A DNA stretch of 64,000 nt, taken from contig JAFKDC010000003.1 in NCBI GenBank assembly GCA_017255395.1, positions 1 to 64,000 of the forward strand, read 5' to 3'. Source of the DNA: Enemella evansiae. GTDB taxonomy: Bacteria; Pseudomonadota; Alphaproteobacteria; Rhodobacterales; Rhodobacteraceae. The notes beneath the pieces are model-generated. The model worked only from the letters and a program-made list of their open reading frames with translations. It did not search any database and was not told where the DNA came from. Positions 17,202 to 25,684 of the stretch are shown here, one piece after another (the first letter of the stretch is position 1; the number at the start of each line of letters is the position of its first letter). The position numbers and the translations under genes are program-made.

Positions 17202-17657
17202 CTAAAGAAGTGCGAAATGATGTTTCTCTACAAGGACACCCCGTGAAATCAGCGCCTCGTGCAATCGGTCGGGCGGGGGAAGCGCATCCTGTGGCAGCGG
17301 CACGCGCGTCCCGTCGCGCAGGATCAGCCGGACCCGCACCGAAAGATCAAGCCGCGTGTCCATGCGCACACCGTCGATCCGGGTCAGCGCGACCTCTCCG
17401 GTGACCGGGCCAGAGCGCCAGCACAGGGTGCGGTCGTCCAGTGTCAGCCAGGCGCGCCGGGCCCGGGCGAAATCCCAGAGCGCGGGCAGCGTGGTCAGCA
17501 GCACCGCCGCGACGATCGCGGGATGCGCCTGCAGCCAAAGCCGAAGCGCCAGCGCCGCAAGCCAGACCGTCAGGATGACCAGCGCCGCCCGCAGGCTGCG
17601 CCCGCTGGCCGCGTGATGCAGCGGGGACGGGGGGCTGCCCGGGGCGCAGGCGCTCAC
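17202..17657 (-). CDS. Membrane protein with PH-like domain, unknown
   Basis: A 151-aa protein with two hydrophobic segments (about residues 24-45 and 48-65), followed by a beta-rich region: RAWLTLDDRTLCWRSGPVTGEVALTRIDGVRMDTRLDLSVRVRLIL. This resembles bacterial PH-like domains (bPH2/YdbT-type). The start is a GTG overlapping the stop of the SDR gene (GTGA). It is the third gene of pepN-SDR-PH. Function unknown. Confidence 0.7.
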   Translation of the reverse strand: MSACAPGSPPSPLHHAASGRSLRAALVILTVWLAALALRLWLQAHPAIVAAVLLTTLPALWDFARARRAWLTLDDRTLCWRSGPVTGEVALTRIDGVRMDTRLDLSVRVRLILRDGTRVPLPQDALPPPDRLHEALISRGVLVEKHHFALL

Positions 17658-18397
17658 CGCCCGCCCGCGACATCCACGATGGTGCGGGTGACGTAGGAGG
17701 CCCGTTCCGACAGCAGCCAGAGCGCGGCCTCGGCGATCTCGTCGGCGGTGCCGGGGCGGCCCAGCGGCGGCGTGTGGCCGATCTTGTCCAGCCGGTCGGG
17801 GAGGCCGCCCTTGGCGTGGATCGGCGTGTCGATCAGGCCCGGGCGGATGGCGTTCACGCGGATGCCCTCGGGCGCCAGCTCGTCCGCCAGCCCCAGCGTC
17901 AGCGAATCGATGGCCCCTTTCGAGGCGGCATAGTCGACATATTGGTTCGCCGCCCCCAGCCGCGCCGCCGCGCTGGAGATATTGACGATGGCGCCGCCCT
18001 TGCCCCAGTCGCGCATCACCGCGACGGTCTGCCGGATCACCTCGATGGCGCCGAAGACGTTGACGGCAAAGACCTGCGCGACCCGCTCTGGCGTCAGGTC
18101 CGCCAGCTTGCCGGTGGGCGCCACGATGCCGGCATTGTTCACCAGCCCGATGCGGCCCGGCTTCATCTCTGCCACCTGCGCGAAAAGCGTTGCCACGGCC
18201 TTGGGTTTCGAGACATCGGCCTGCACCACATAGGCCTGCGCGCCCATGCTTTCGACCATGGCCGCCGTCTCGTCGGCCCCGGTCTTGTCGTTGGCGTAAT
18301 GCACGACGATGCGCTGCCAGCCGTTGAAGGCTGCCATGCGCGCCGTTGCGGCGCCGATGCCGGTGCTGGCCCCGGTGACGATCAGGAGCCCGCTCAT
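17654..18397 (-). CDS. Short-chain dehydrogenase/reductase (SDR), classical type
   Basis: A 247-aa NAD(P)-dependent oxidoreductase. The cofactor motif is TGASTGIG at residues about 8-15, NNAG follows near residue 90, the catalytic Ser lies in NISSAAARLG, and YAASK gives the YxxxK pair. The fold is complete, with the RPGLIDTPIH substrate-side segment. Its ATG overlaps the pepN stop (ATGA), so the two are coupled. The substrate is unknown; the sequence resembles FabG-like proteins. Confidence 0.88.
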   Translation of the reverse strand: MSGLLIVTGASTGIGAATARMAAFNGWQRIVVHYANDKTGADETAAMVESMGAQAYVVQADVSKPKAVATLFAQVAEMKPGRIGLVNNAGIVAPTGKLADLTPERVAQVFAVNVFGAIEVIRQTVAVMRDWGKGGAIVNISSAAARLGAANQYVDYAASKGAIDSLTLGLADELAPEGIRVNAIRPGLIDTPIHAKGGLPDRLDKIGHTPPLGRPGTADEIAEAALWLLSERASYVTRTIVDVAGGR

Positions 18398-20946
18398 TGC
18401 GCCAGCATCCGGGTGACCATCTCGCCGGTATCCCGAGAGAGCTTCGGCTTCGCCGCGATGCGTTCCAGCGCGGCGCGCATCAGGGCGCGGCGGCCTTCGT
18501 CGTAGCGGGTCCAGGTCTGGAACACGGCGGCCATGCGCGCGGTGGTCTGCGGGTTCAGGTCGTCGAGCCGGATCAGCCAGTCGGCCAGCAGCGCGTAGGA
18601 CGCCCCGTCGGCGCGGTGGAAGGCGGCGTGATGCATGGCCAGACCGCCAAGGACGGCGCGGAAGCGGTTGGGGTTCTTCCAGTCGAAGGCCGCATGCTGG
18701 GTCAGCGCCTGCGCACGCTCGACCGCCACATCGGGCGCCGCGGCGCCGATCTGCAGGCCGAACCATTTGTCCATGACAAGGCGGTCGTCCTGCCACTGCT
18801 CTTCGAAGGCGGCCAGCGCCTCTGCGTCGCGGCCCGCCCGCACGAGGCTGCCAAGCGCCGTCAGTTGCAGCGTCATGTTGTCGGCGCTGTCGAACTGCGC
18901 CTGCGCCGCCTTGCCGCCGTCCAGCCGCGTCTGAAGTGCCAGCACGCCCGCCCCCAGCGCGCGCTTGCCCACCTGTTCGGCGTCCGGGGAATAGGGGGCC
19001 TCGACGGTGGCCTCTGCGGCGAGGCGCGGCAGCAGGTCCGCCCAGCGTTCGGCGCGGAACTGCCCCAGCGTCTCTGCGGCGTTCCAGATGGCGTCTGGGT
19101 CGGGGGTGTGGCCGCGCTCGTGCAGCACGCGGGCCAGTTCGGCCTGCGAGGGCGTGCCCATCATCAGCGCGCGATAGGCCGGGTCGAGGTCGGTGTCCCG
19201 CAGCACCCGCTCCAGCCCGTCGAGCCATGCGGTGTCGGGTGTCGCGCCTTCGGTGATCATGGCGATCAGGCATTCGATCCCCAGCATCTGCGAGGCGTCC
19301 CATCGGTTGAAGGGGTCGGTGTCATGGGCCAGCAGGAAGGCGCGTTCCTCGGCGCTGGCTTCACGCTCCATCACCACGGGGGCCGAGAAGTCACGCAAGA
19401 GAGAGGGCATGGGCCGGGCAGAGAGCCCTTCGAAACGGAAGGACTGCTCGGCTTCGGTGATTTCCAGCAGGGTGGTGGGCACCACCTCGTCGCCGTTGGG
19501 GTTCAGCAGGCCCACGGCCATGGGGATGACCTGAGGTGCCTTGTCGGGCTGGCCGGGGGTGGGGGGCGTGACCTGCCTGAAGGTCAGGGTGTAGGTGCCG
19601 TCGGTCCAGTCCTCGGTGACGCTGACGCGCGGCGTGCCCGCCTGAGAGTACCAGCGCTTGAACTGGGTCAGGTCGCGGCCCGTCGCATCCTCGAAGACCT
19701 TCAGCCAGTCCTCGATGGTCGCCGCATCGCCGTCGTGGCGGTCGAAGTAGAGGTTCAGCGCCTTGGCGTAGTCCTCATCGCCCACCAGCCGCTTGAGCAT
19801 CCCGATCACCTCGGCGCCCTTCTCGTAGACCGTCGCGGTGTAGAAGTTGTTGATCTCCTGAAAGCTTTCGGGCCGCACGGGGTGCGCCAGCGGCCCTTGA
19901 TCCTCGGGGAACTGACGCCCGCGCATCATCTGCGCGTCCTCGATCCGCTTCACCGGAGCCGAACGCATGTCGGCGGTGAACTGCGCGTCTCGGAAGACCG
20001 TCAGCCCCTCTTTCAGGCACAGCTGGAACCAGTCGCGGCAGGTGATGCGGTTGCCGGTCCAGTTGTGGAAGTACTCATGCGCGATGATCGCCTCGATCCG
20101 CTCGAAGTTGGCATCGGTCGAGGTCTCGGGCGAGGCCAGCACGCAGCTGGAGTTGAAGACGTTCAGGCCCTTGTTCTCCATCGCGCCCATGTTGAAGTCA
20201 TCGACGGCGACGATGTTGAAGATGTCGAGGTCGTATTCGCGGCCATAGACATCCTCGTCCCATTTCATCGACTTCTTCAGCGCCTCCATGCCGAAGGCGC
20301 ATTTGCCCTCGTCGCCGGGGCGGACCCAGATGTTCAGCTCGACATCGCGACCGTTCATGGTGGTGAAGCGGTCGGGGTGGTTGACCAGATCGCCCGCCAC
20401 CAGCGCAAAGAGATAGGCGGGCTTGGGCCACGGGTCGTGCCACTCGGCAAAGCCTTCGCCGGTTTCGCCCGGGTTGCCGTTCGACAGCTTGACCGGCTCG
20501 TCGCCCTCGATGCGGACGGTGAAGACGGACATCACGTCGGGGCGGTCGGGGTAGAAGGTGATCTTGCGGAAGCCCTCGGCTTCGCACTGGGTGCAGTACA
20601 TGCCGTTCGACATGTACAGGCCTTCCAGCGCGGTGTTCTTCGCGGGGGCGATCTCGACCTCGCATTCCCAGAGGAAGGGCCCGTCGGGCACGGCGCAGGT
20701 CAGGCCCTCGGCGGATTGCACCGGAGAGACGGTCCTGCCGTCGATGGCGGCATGGATCAGCGTCACGTCCTCGCCGTTCAGGAAGAACTCTTGCTTCGGC
20801 GCGTCGGGGTTGGGGGCGAAGTGGATGCGGGCCAGAACCCGCGTCGCCTCTGGCGCAAGGCGGAAGGTCAGGTGCACGTCCTGCACCTGCCAGCCGAAGG
20901 GCGTGTAGTCCGAAAGGTAAACGGTTTGCGGGCTGGCATCCTTCAT
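18394..20946 (-). CDS. pepN: Aminopeptidase N (M1 family)
   Basis: An 850-aa zinc metallopeptidase that removes N-terminal residues from peptides in the cytoplasm. The substrate-recognition motif GAMEN lies near residue 252, and the zinc site HEYFHNWTGNR begins near residue 290 with the third ligand Glu downstream (CLKEGLTVFRD). Length and domain order match the E. coli PepN subgroup. Start 20946 (MKDASPQTVYLSDY) is the expected N-terminus; the frame continues upstream as shadow. It heads the pepN-SDR-PH operon. Confidence 0.95.
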   Translation of the reverse strand: MKDASPQTVYLSDYTPFGWQVQDVHLTFRLAPEATRVLARIHFAPNPDAPKQEFFLNGEDVTLIHAAIDGRTVSPVQSAEGLTCAVPDGPFLWECEVEIAPAKNTALEGLYMSNGMYCTQCEAEGFRKITFYPDRPDVMSVFTVRIEGDEPVKLSNGNPGETGEGFAEWHDPWPKPAYLFALVAGDLVNHPDRFTTMNGRDVELNIWVRPGDEGKCAFGMEALKKSMKWDEDVYGREYDLDIFNIVAVDDFNMGAMENKGLNVFNSSCVLASPETSTDANFERIEAIIAHEYFHNWTGNRITCRDWFQLCLKEGLTVFRDAQFTADMRSAPVKRIEDAQMMRGRQFPEDQGPLAHPVRPESFQEINNFYTATVYEKGAEVIGMLKRLVGDEDYAKALNLYFDRHDGDAATIEDWLKVFEDATGRDLTQFKRWYSQAGTPRVSVTEDWTDGTYTLTFRQVTPPTPGQPDKAPQVIPMAVGLLNPNGDEVVPTTLLEITEAEQSFRFEGLSARPMPSLLRDFSAPVVMEREASAEERAFLLAHDTDPFNRWDASQMLGIECLIAMITEGATPDTAWLDGLERVLRDTDLDPAYRALMMGTPSQAELARVLHERGHTPDPDAIWNAAETLGQFRAERWADLLPRLAAEATVEAPYSPDAEQVGKRALGAGVLALQTRLDGGKAAQAQFDSADNMTLQLTALGSLVRAGRDAEALAAFEEQWQDDRLVMDKWFGLQIGAAAPDVAVERAQALTQHAAFDWKNPNRFRAVLGGLAMHHAAFHRADGASYALLADWLIRLDDLNPQTTARMAAVFQTWTRYDEGRRALMRAALERIAAKPKLSRDTGEMVTRMLAQ

Positions 20947-21046
20947 GGGGGTCCTCGGCGGTTGGGAACTTCGGGTTGCCCCAAGTGTTAGGCTTGCAAG
21001 AGAGCCGCCGCAATGGCTGGCACCCCGAGATAACAGGAGAGACGAC

Positions 21047-21283
21047 ATGTCTGCCCCGCAAACGAATATCGAGAAGCAAGAGCGCCGCCACCGCCCCGCC
21101 CTGGGCGGCATGACCATCGCCGTGGGCTTTGCCGCGCTGCTGTTCGTGGGCTGGATCCTCTGGGTCTTCGCCGCCGGCAATACCCCGGGTGAAAGCGATG
21201 CAGAGCGTGTCGTGCCGGGCGCCGAGGCCGTCGAGACGCAGGAAGGCCCCGTGGCAGGCGAAGGCACGACTGTCGCAGACTGA
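21047..21283 (+). CDS. 78-aa single-span membrane protein, unknown
   Basis: [21 protein letters not shown] is followed by one membrane span ([23 protein letters not shown]), then an acidic periplasmic tail. ACAGGAGA lies upstream of the ATG at a good distance. It is divergent from pepN. The family is not recognised. A strong terminator follows at 21307-21335. Confidence 0.7.
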   Translation: MSAPQTNIEKQERRHRPALGGMTIAVGFAALLFVGWILWVFAAGNTPGESDAERVVPGAEAVETQEGPVAGEGTTVAD

Positions 21284-21306
21284 TGCAGGTAGGGTTCCGA
21301 GTATCG

Positions 21307-21335
21307 GGCGGGGGCTTCGGTTCCCCGCCTTTTTT
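21307..21335 (+). terminator. Rho-independent terminator after the 78-aa gene
   Basis: GGCGGGG pairs with CCCCGCC across a 9-base loop and is followed at once by six T. It lies 24 bp after the stop of the 78-aa gene and ends only 7 bp before the next start codon. Confidence 0.85.
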
Positions 21336-21341
21336 CATGGC

Positions 21342-21518
21342 ATGGCCGTGAAGAAGGGTGACCTGCCGCAAAAGACCTGCGCGACCTGCGGGCGCCCGTT
21401 CACGTGGCGCAAGAAGTGGGCGAAGGTCTGGGACGAAGTGCGCTATTGCTCGGACCGGTGCAGGCGGGAGCGCAGGTCGTCCGGTCAGGCAGAACGACCG
21501 TCCTCAACGCAATCTTAA
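21342..21518 (+). CDS. DUF2256 small Cys-rich protein
   Basis: A 58-aa protein with [20 protein letters not shown] and a second [11 protein letters not shown] element; the CxxC...CxxxC arrangement suggests a small zinc-binding domain, matching the DUF2256 family. The start codon lies 7 bp after the T-run of a terminator and has no visible ribosome-binding site. It may be translated from read-through or a leaderless message. Function unknown. Confidence 0.75.
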   Translation: MAVKKGDLPQKTCATCGRPFTWRKKWAKVWDEVRYCSDRCRRERRSSGQAERPSSTQS

Positions 21519-21585
21519 CGGTTCCATTAACCATCCCATCATACACTCCGATGCGTATCCTATGAGGATGCGGAAAGGAGTTTGT

Positions 21586-21663
21586 ATGAGTGAAGATATG
21601 TATCGTTGGCTGACTGTCGCGTTGATGATCCTGACGATCCTCGTCATGATCATCCTAGCCTGA
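21586..21663 (+). CDS. 25-aa hydrophobic peptide
   Basis: A tiny gene: MSEDMYRWLTVALMILTILV plus five more residues, one membrane span with an acidic start. The support is a near-perfect AAAGGAG ribosome-binding site five bases upstream of the ATG, and a perfect 11-bp hairpin 10 bp after the stop. Such peptides usually sit in the inner membrane and bind a larger partner. No homolog can be named. Confidence 0.55.
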   Translation: MSEDMYRWLTVALMILTILVMIILA

Positions 21664-21673
21664 CAAAAAGTCA

Positions 21674-21701
21674 CCCCCGGGGTGTTGCACCACCCCGGGG
21701 G
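21674..21701 (+). terminator. Strong hairpin after the 25-aa peptide gene
   Basis: CCCCCGGGGTG and CACCCCGGGGG form a perfect 11-bp stem with a 6-base loop. A CTCTTC stretch follows rather than a T-run, so it may stop transcription weakly or protect the 3' end. Confidence 0.6.
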
Positions 21702-21811
21702 CTCTTCAAAAAGAAGTTCGACGAGCGTCGATCTGTATCGTTCTCAACACTTACCCCAAACCACTCCGAAAATCAAGATCTGCACCGCGCGATGGTTGAC
21801 GGCCCGATCTG

Positions 21812-24800
21812 TCATTCCGCCGCCCGCAGCGCCAGTTCCGGCTGGCGCGGATCGCTCGGGGTCTCGTCCTCCCAGATGATCTCTGGCGCCGTGACCCTCC
21901 GTGCCGCGCGGTTCAGCGCCCAGTCGCGGGCCGCCGTGCTGCTGCGGCCCAAGGATAGCCGTGCCAGCAGGCGCGCCAGCCACAGAACGTAGGTCGTGGC
22001 CCAGACCCGCACCGCCAGCAGCGAGGGCGTCACCACCAGCGTTAGCACCGTCGCCACGCCAAGGCCGAAGACCACCGCCGTCGCGAGGTTCTTCCACCAC
22101 AGCGCCGTCGGGCTGTCGATGGAATAGCCGCCCGCGAAGAAGTCGAGCGAGAGCCCGAACATCATCGGCGCAAGGCCTGCCATGGTGGTGATCGTGGTCA
22201 GCAGAACCGGGCGGATGCGCGCCTCTGCGGTGCGCACGATGGCCTCGATCCGGGGCATGTAGCGGCTGTATTCCTGATAGGTGTCGATCAGCACGATATT
22301 GTTGTTCACCACGATCCCCGCCAGCGCGACGATGCCGGTGCCGGTCATGATGACGCTGAAGTACTGCCCCATGACCAGCATCCCGATCAGCACGCCGGTG
22401 GTGGAGAGCACCACGGCGATCAGCACCAGCACCGCGTTGTAAAGGCTGTTGAACTGCGCCAGCAGGATGATGAACATCAGACCTAGCGCCGCGCCGAAGG
22501 CGGAGGAAAGGAAGGCCTGGCTTTCCTCCTGGTCTTCCTGGTCGCCGGTCCATTCCCACTCGATCCCTGCGGGCAGGGGGGCGGTCTCCAGCCACTCGGT
22601 CAGCTGCGCGATGCGGTCGTTGGCCGTGAGGGGCACCAGAGAGACGGTCGCGCCCCGGTCCACCAGGCGCTGAAGCTCTGCGGCCTCGCTGTCGGAAATC
22701 CCGCGTTCCAACCGGAAGTACCGCGTTTCGACGCCGCCGCCGGAGCCACCGAACAGCGAGCCGGGTCGCGGGAAGTCCAGCGACAGATCGTAAGCGCCTG
22801 CGTCCCGGGCCTGCTCTGCCGGGATCTCGCTGCCGAAGCCAAGCTCGTGCGAGACCGTGGCGGGCGCCTCTGCCCCCTCGGCCCGCTGCGGTTCCTCGTA
22901 AAAGCTGGCCTCGCGCGCGACCTCGGCGGGCATTGTGATCCGAACCGTCTTGCGGTCGGTGTTCACCCCGGCCTTGACGTCGAAATAGCGCTTCTGGTCG
23001 ATGCGGTTGATCTCTGCCAGCTTTTCCACCGGCTGGCGCGTGACGAAGTTCGCCAGCGGCACAAGGCCGTCCGCCGTGCGCACCTTGAGGCTGTCGAGCG
23101 TCGACAGCACGCGGTCCTCCTCGGGCAGGCGCACGCGGATCTCGATCTCTTCGTCGGACCCGGCTGGCGTGTAGCTGTCCAGCAGGATGCCGCGCGTCAC
23201 AAGCTGCACCATGGCGCCCACCACGGCCACGTCGGCGCCGAAGCGCCCGGCCTTTTCGACATCGACGTCGATCTCCCAGTCGATGCCGGGCAGGGGGCGC
23301 GTGTCCTCGATCAGGGTCAGCGCGGGCAGGCTGTCGAACCGTTCGCGCGCAAGGGCGGTGGCGGTCAGCAGGTCTTCCCAGTCATTGCCCTTCAGGCGCA
23401 GGTGAACGGGCTTGGCCGAGGCCGGGCCGCGCGCCTGTGCAAGGATCTCGATCTCGATGCCGGGGATACGCTCCAGCTTGGCGGTCAGGGCGTCGATGAT
23501 GTAATCGCCGTCCAGTTGCTCCAGCGTGACCTCGTCGGGGTGTTCGCGGGCATAGGCGGCACGGTCCTCCCATGGGATGGTCTCCAGCTGGACCTGCCCG
23601 ATGGTGTCCTTGGGGGCCTGCGCCCCGCCGGTGTTGCTGTCGAGGCCGCCCTCTCCGGCAAAGGCGAAGGCGTTCAGGATGCCGGGCTGGGCCAGCACGA
23701 TCTGCTCGGCGCGCCGGACGATGGCATCCTTCTCCTGAAGCGACAGGTTGCCCCGCGCGCGGACGTAGACGATGGCCTGCTCGGGTTCGCTGTCGACGAA
23801 GAACTCGACGCCGTTGTTGTTCTCGCCGAAGTAGCTGAAGACGCTGGCGACGAAGAAGCCGACGGCGCCCAGCGTCACCAGCGGCATGACCGGATTGCCC
23901 GCGATGGACTTGATCACGTAGCCGAAGGGCGTGCGGCGGTGGCTGCCCTCGATGCGCTTGCGGCGGCGTTGCAGGGCCGCCGCGTCCATGACCACCGAGG
24001 ACAGCACCGCGAACAGGATGAAAGTCACGATGCCGGGCAGGCGGGCCGCCAGCCCCTCGCCCTCGACCGGGAACAGGTAGGCCGGGTTCAGCACCATCAT
24101 GGCGCCCACGAACATGCCGAAGATCATCACCGGCACGAGGGCCGCGCGCAGGACCCACGGCGTGGCGCCGCGCAACCAGTTGCCCGCGCGGTGGATGTTG
24201 CGCGAAAAGCGGCCCGTGACGCCGCCCATGACCGGCAGGTAGATCAGCGCCACCACGAGGCTGGCGGCCAGCACGAAGATCAGCGTGACCGGCAGCATGC
24301 CCATGAACTCGCCCGCCACACCGGGCCAGAACAGCATCGGCAGGAAGGCGCAGAGCGTCGTGGCGGTGGACGAGACCACCGGCCAGAACATGCGCTTGGC
24401 GGCCTCGACATAGGCATGCATCGGCCCCGAGCCTTCAGAGATGCGCTTGTCGGCGTATTCGACCACCACGATGGCGCTGTCGACCAGCATGCCAACGGCC
24501 AGAATCAGGCCGAACATGACGATGTTGGAAATCGTCACACCCATGATCGCCAGTAGCACGAAGCACAGCAGGAACGAGGTCGGGATGGCGAAACCCACCA
24601 GCAGGGCGGGCCGCAGCCCCAGCGAGGCCAGCACCACGATCATCACCAGCGCGATGGCGGTCAGGACCGAGCCTTCCAGCTGGCTGACCATGCTTTCCAC
24701 CTGACGGCTCTGGTCGTTGGAATCGCCCACGTCCAGCACCGCCTGCAACTCGGGCGGCCAGCCCTCGCGGGCCTCGGCGATGACCGCGCGCACGTCGGCG

Positions 24801-25684
24801 GCGGTGTCGATGATATTGAAACCCTTGCGCTTGACCACCTGCAGGGCGACCGTCTGCACACCGTTGAAGCGCGCGGTGCCAGTGCGGTCCTCGAAGGTCA
24901 GGTTGATGGTGGCCAGATCGCCCAGCGTCACCACGCGGTCGCCGTTCACCTTCACCGGCAGGTCGTAGACGTCGCGCGCCTCAGAGAAATTCGAGGGCAC
25001 CTTCAGCGCGAAAGTGCCGTTCTCTGTCTCGACCTCGCCAGCGGCGATCAGCTGGTTGTTGTTCTGCACGACGGTGATCAACTCGCCCGCGGTGACGTTG
25101 TAGCTTTCCAGCCGCAGCGGGTCGATCACCACTTCGAGCATCTCGTCGCGGTCGCCCGCGATCCCGGCCTCGAGCACGGAATCCAGCCCCTCGACCCGGT
25201 CCTGCAGGTCCTTGGCGACACGGTTCAGCGTGCGTTCCGGCAGCGGCCCCGACAGGTTGACGATCAGGATCGGGAATTCCGAGAAGTTGATCTCGTTGAT
25301 AGAATACTGTTCCGCGCCCTCGGGGAAATCGGCCTGCGCGTTGGACATGCCGTCGCGCACGTCGGCCATGATCTTGGTCTTGTCCCAGCCGAATTCGAAC
25401 TCCAGCGCCAGACCGGCATAGCCCTCGGCGGCGGTGGCGGTCATGCTTTTCAGCCCGTCGAGGTCGGACAGCTCCGATTCCATCGGCTTGACCAGCAGCG
25501 TCTCGGCATCGCTGGCGGAAATGCCGGGGAAGGGCACCGAGACAAACAGGGCCGGGATCTCGATGTCCGGCTCGCCCTCTTTGGGCAGGCTGATGTAGGC
25601 GTAGGCGCCGACCACAAGGCCCAGAACGATGAAGGCCAGCACCATGCGGGCGCGCTGCGCGGCCCAGTCGACGATCCCGGTCAC
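21812..25684 (-). CDS. RND efflux transporter permease, enlarged
   Basis: A 1290-aa inner-membrane proton antiporter of the AcrB/HAE family, longer than the usual 1020-1050 residues. The N-terminal span (residues about 9-30) is followed by the porter domain, and the TM4 motif GMLVDSAIVVVEYADKR is intact. Extra length lies in the centre (about residues 510-560, two added hydrophobic segments followed by a basic RRRKRIEG) and in the second porter half (a loop including FPRPGSLFGGSGGG). The GTG start overlaps the stop of the fusion-protein gene. The substrate cannot be told, and no TolC gene is adjacent. Confidence 0.88.
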   Translation of the reverse strand: MTGIVDWAAQRARMVLAFIVLGLVVGAYAYISLPKEGEPDIEIPALFVSVPFPGISASDAETLLVKPMESELSDLDGLKSMTATAAEGYAGLALEFEFGWDKTKIMADVRDGMSNAQADFPEGAEQYSINEINFSEFPILIVNLSGPLPERTLNRVAKDLQDRVEGLDSVLEAGIAGDRDEMLEVVIDPLRLESYNVTAGELITVVQNNNQLIAAGEVETENGTFALKVPSNFSEARDVYDLPVKVNGDRVVTLGDLATINLTFEDRTGTARFNGVQTVALQVVKRKGFNIIDTAADVRAVIAEAREGWPPELQAVLDVGDSNDQSRQVESMVSQLEGSVLTAIALVMIVVLASLGLRPALLVGFAIPTSFLLCFVLLAIMGVTISNIVMFGLILAVGMLVDSAIVVVEYADKRISEGSGPMHAYVEAAKRMFWPVVSSTATTLCAFLPMLFWPGVAGEFMGMLPVTLIFVLAASLVVALIYLPVMGGVTGRFSRNIHRAGNWLRGATPWVLRAALVPVMIFGMFVGAMMVLNPAYLFPVEGEGLAARLPGIVTFILFAVLSSVVMDAAALQRRRKRIEGSHRRTPFGYVIKSIAGNPVMPLVTLGAVGFFVASVFSYFGENNNGVEFFVDSEPEQAIVYVRARGNLSLQEKDAIVRRAEQIVLAQPGILNAFAFAGEGGLDSNTGGAQAPKDTIGQVQLETIPWEDRAAYAREHPDEVTLEQLDGDYIIDALTAKLERIPGIEIEILAQARGPASAKPVHLRLKGNDWEDLLTATALARERFDSLPALTLIEDTRPLPGIDWEIDVDVEKAGRFGADVAVVGAMVQLVTRGILLDSYTPAGSDEEIEIRVRLPEEDRVLSTLDSLKVRTADGLVPLANFVTRQPVEKLAEINRIDQKRYFDVKAGVNTDRKTVRITMPAEVAREASFYEEPQRAEGAEAPATVSHELGFGSEIPAEQARDAGAYDLSLDFPRPGSLFGGSGGGVETRYFRLERGISDSEAAELQRLVDRGATVSLVPLTANDRIAQLTEWLETAPLPAGIEWEWTGDQEDQEESQAFLSSAFGAALGLMFIILLAQFNSLYNAVLVLIAVVLSTTGVLIGMLVMGQYFSVIMTGTGIVALAGIVVNNNIVLIDTYQEYSRYMPRIEAIVRTAEARIRPVLLTTITTMAGLAPMMFGLSLDFFAGGYSIDSPTALWWKNLATAVVFGLGVATVLTLVVTPSLLAVRVWATTYVLWLARLLARLSLGRSSTAARDWALNRAARRVTAPEIIWEDETPSDPRQPELALRAAE

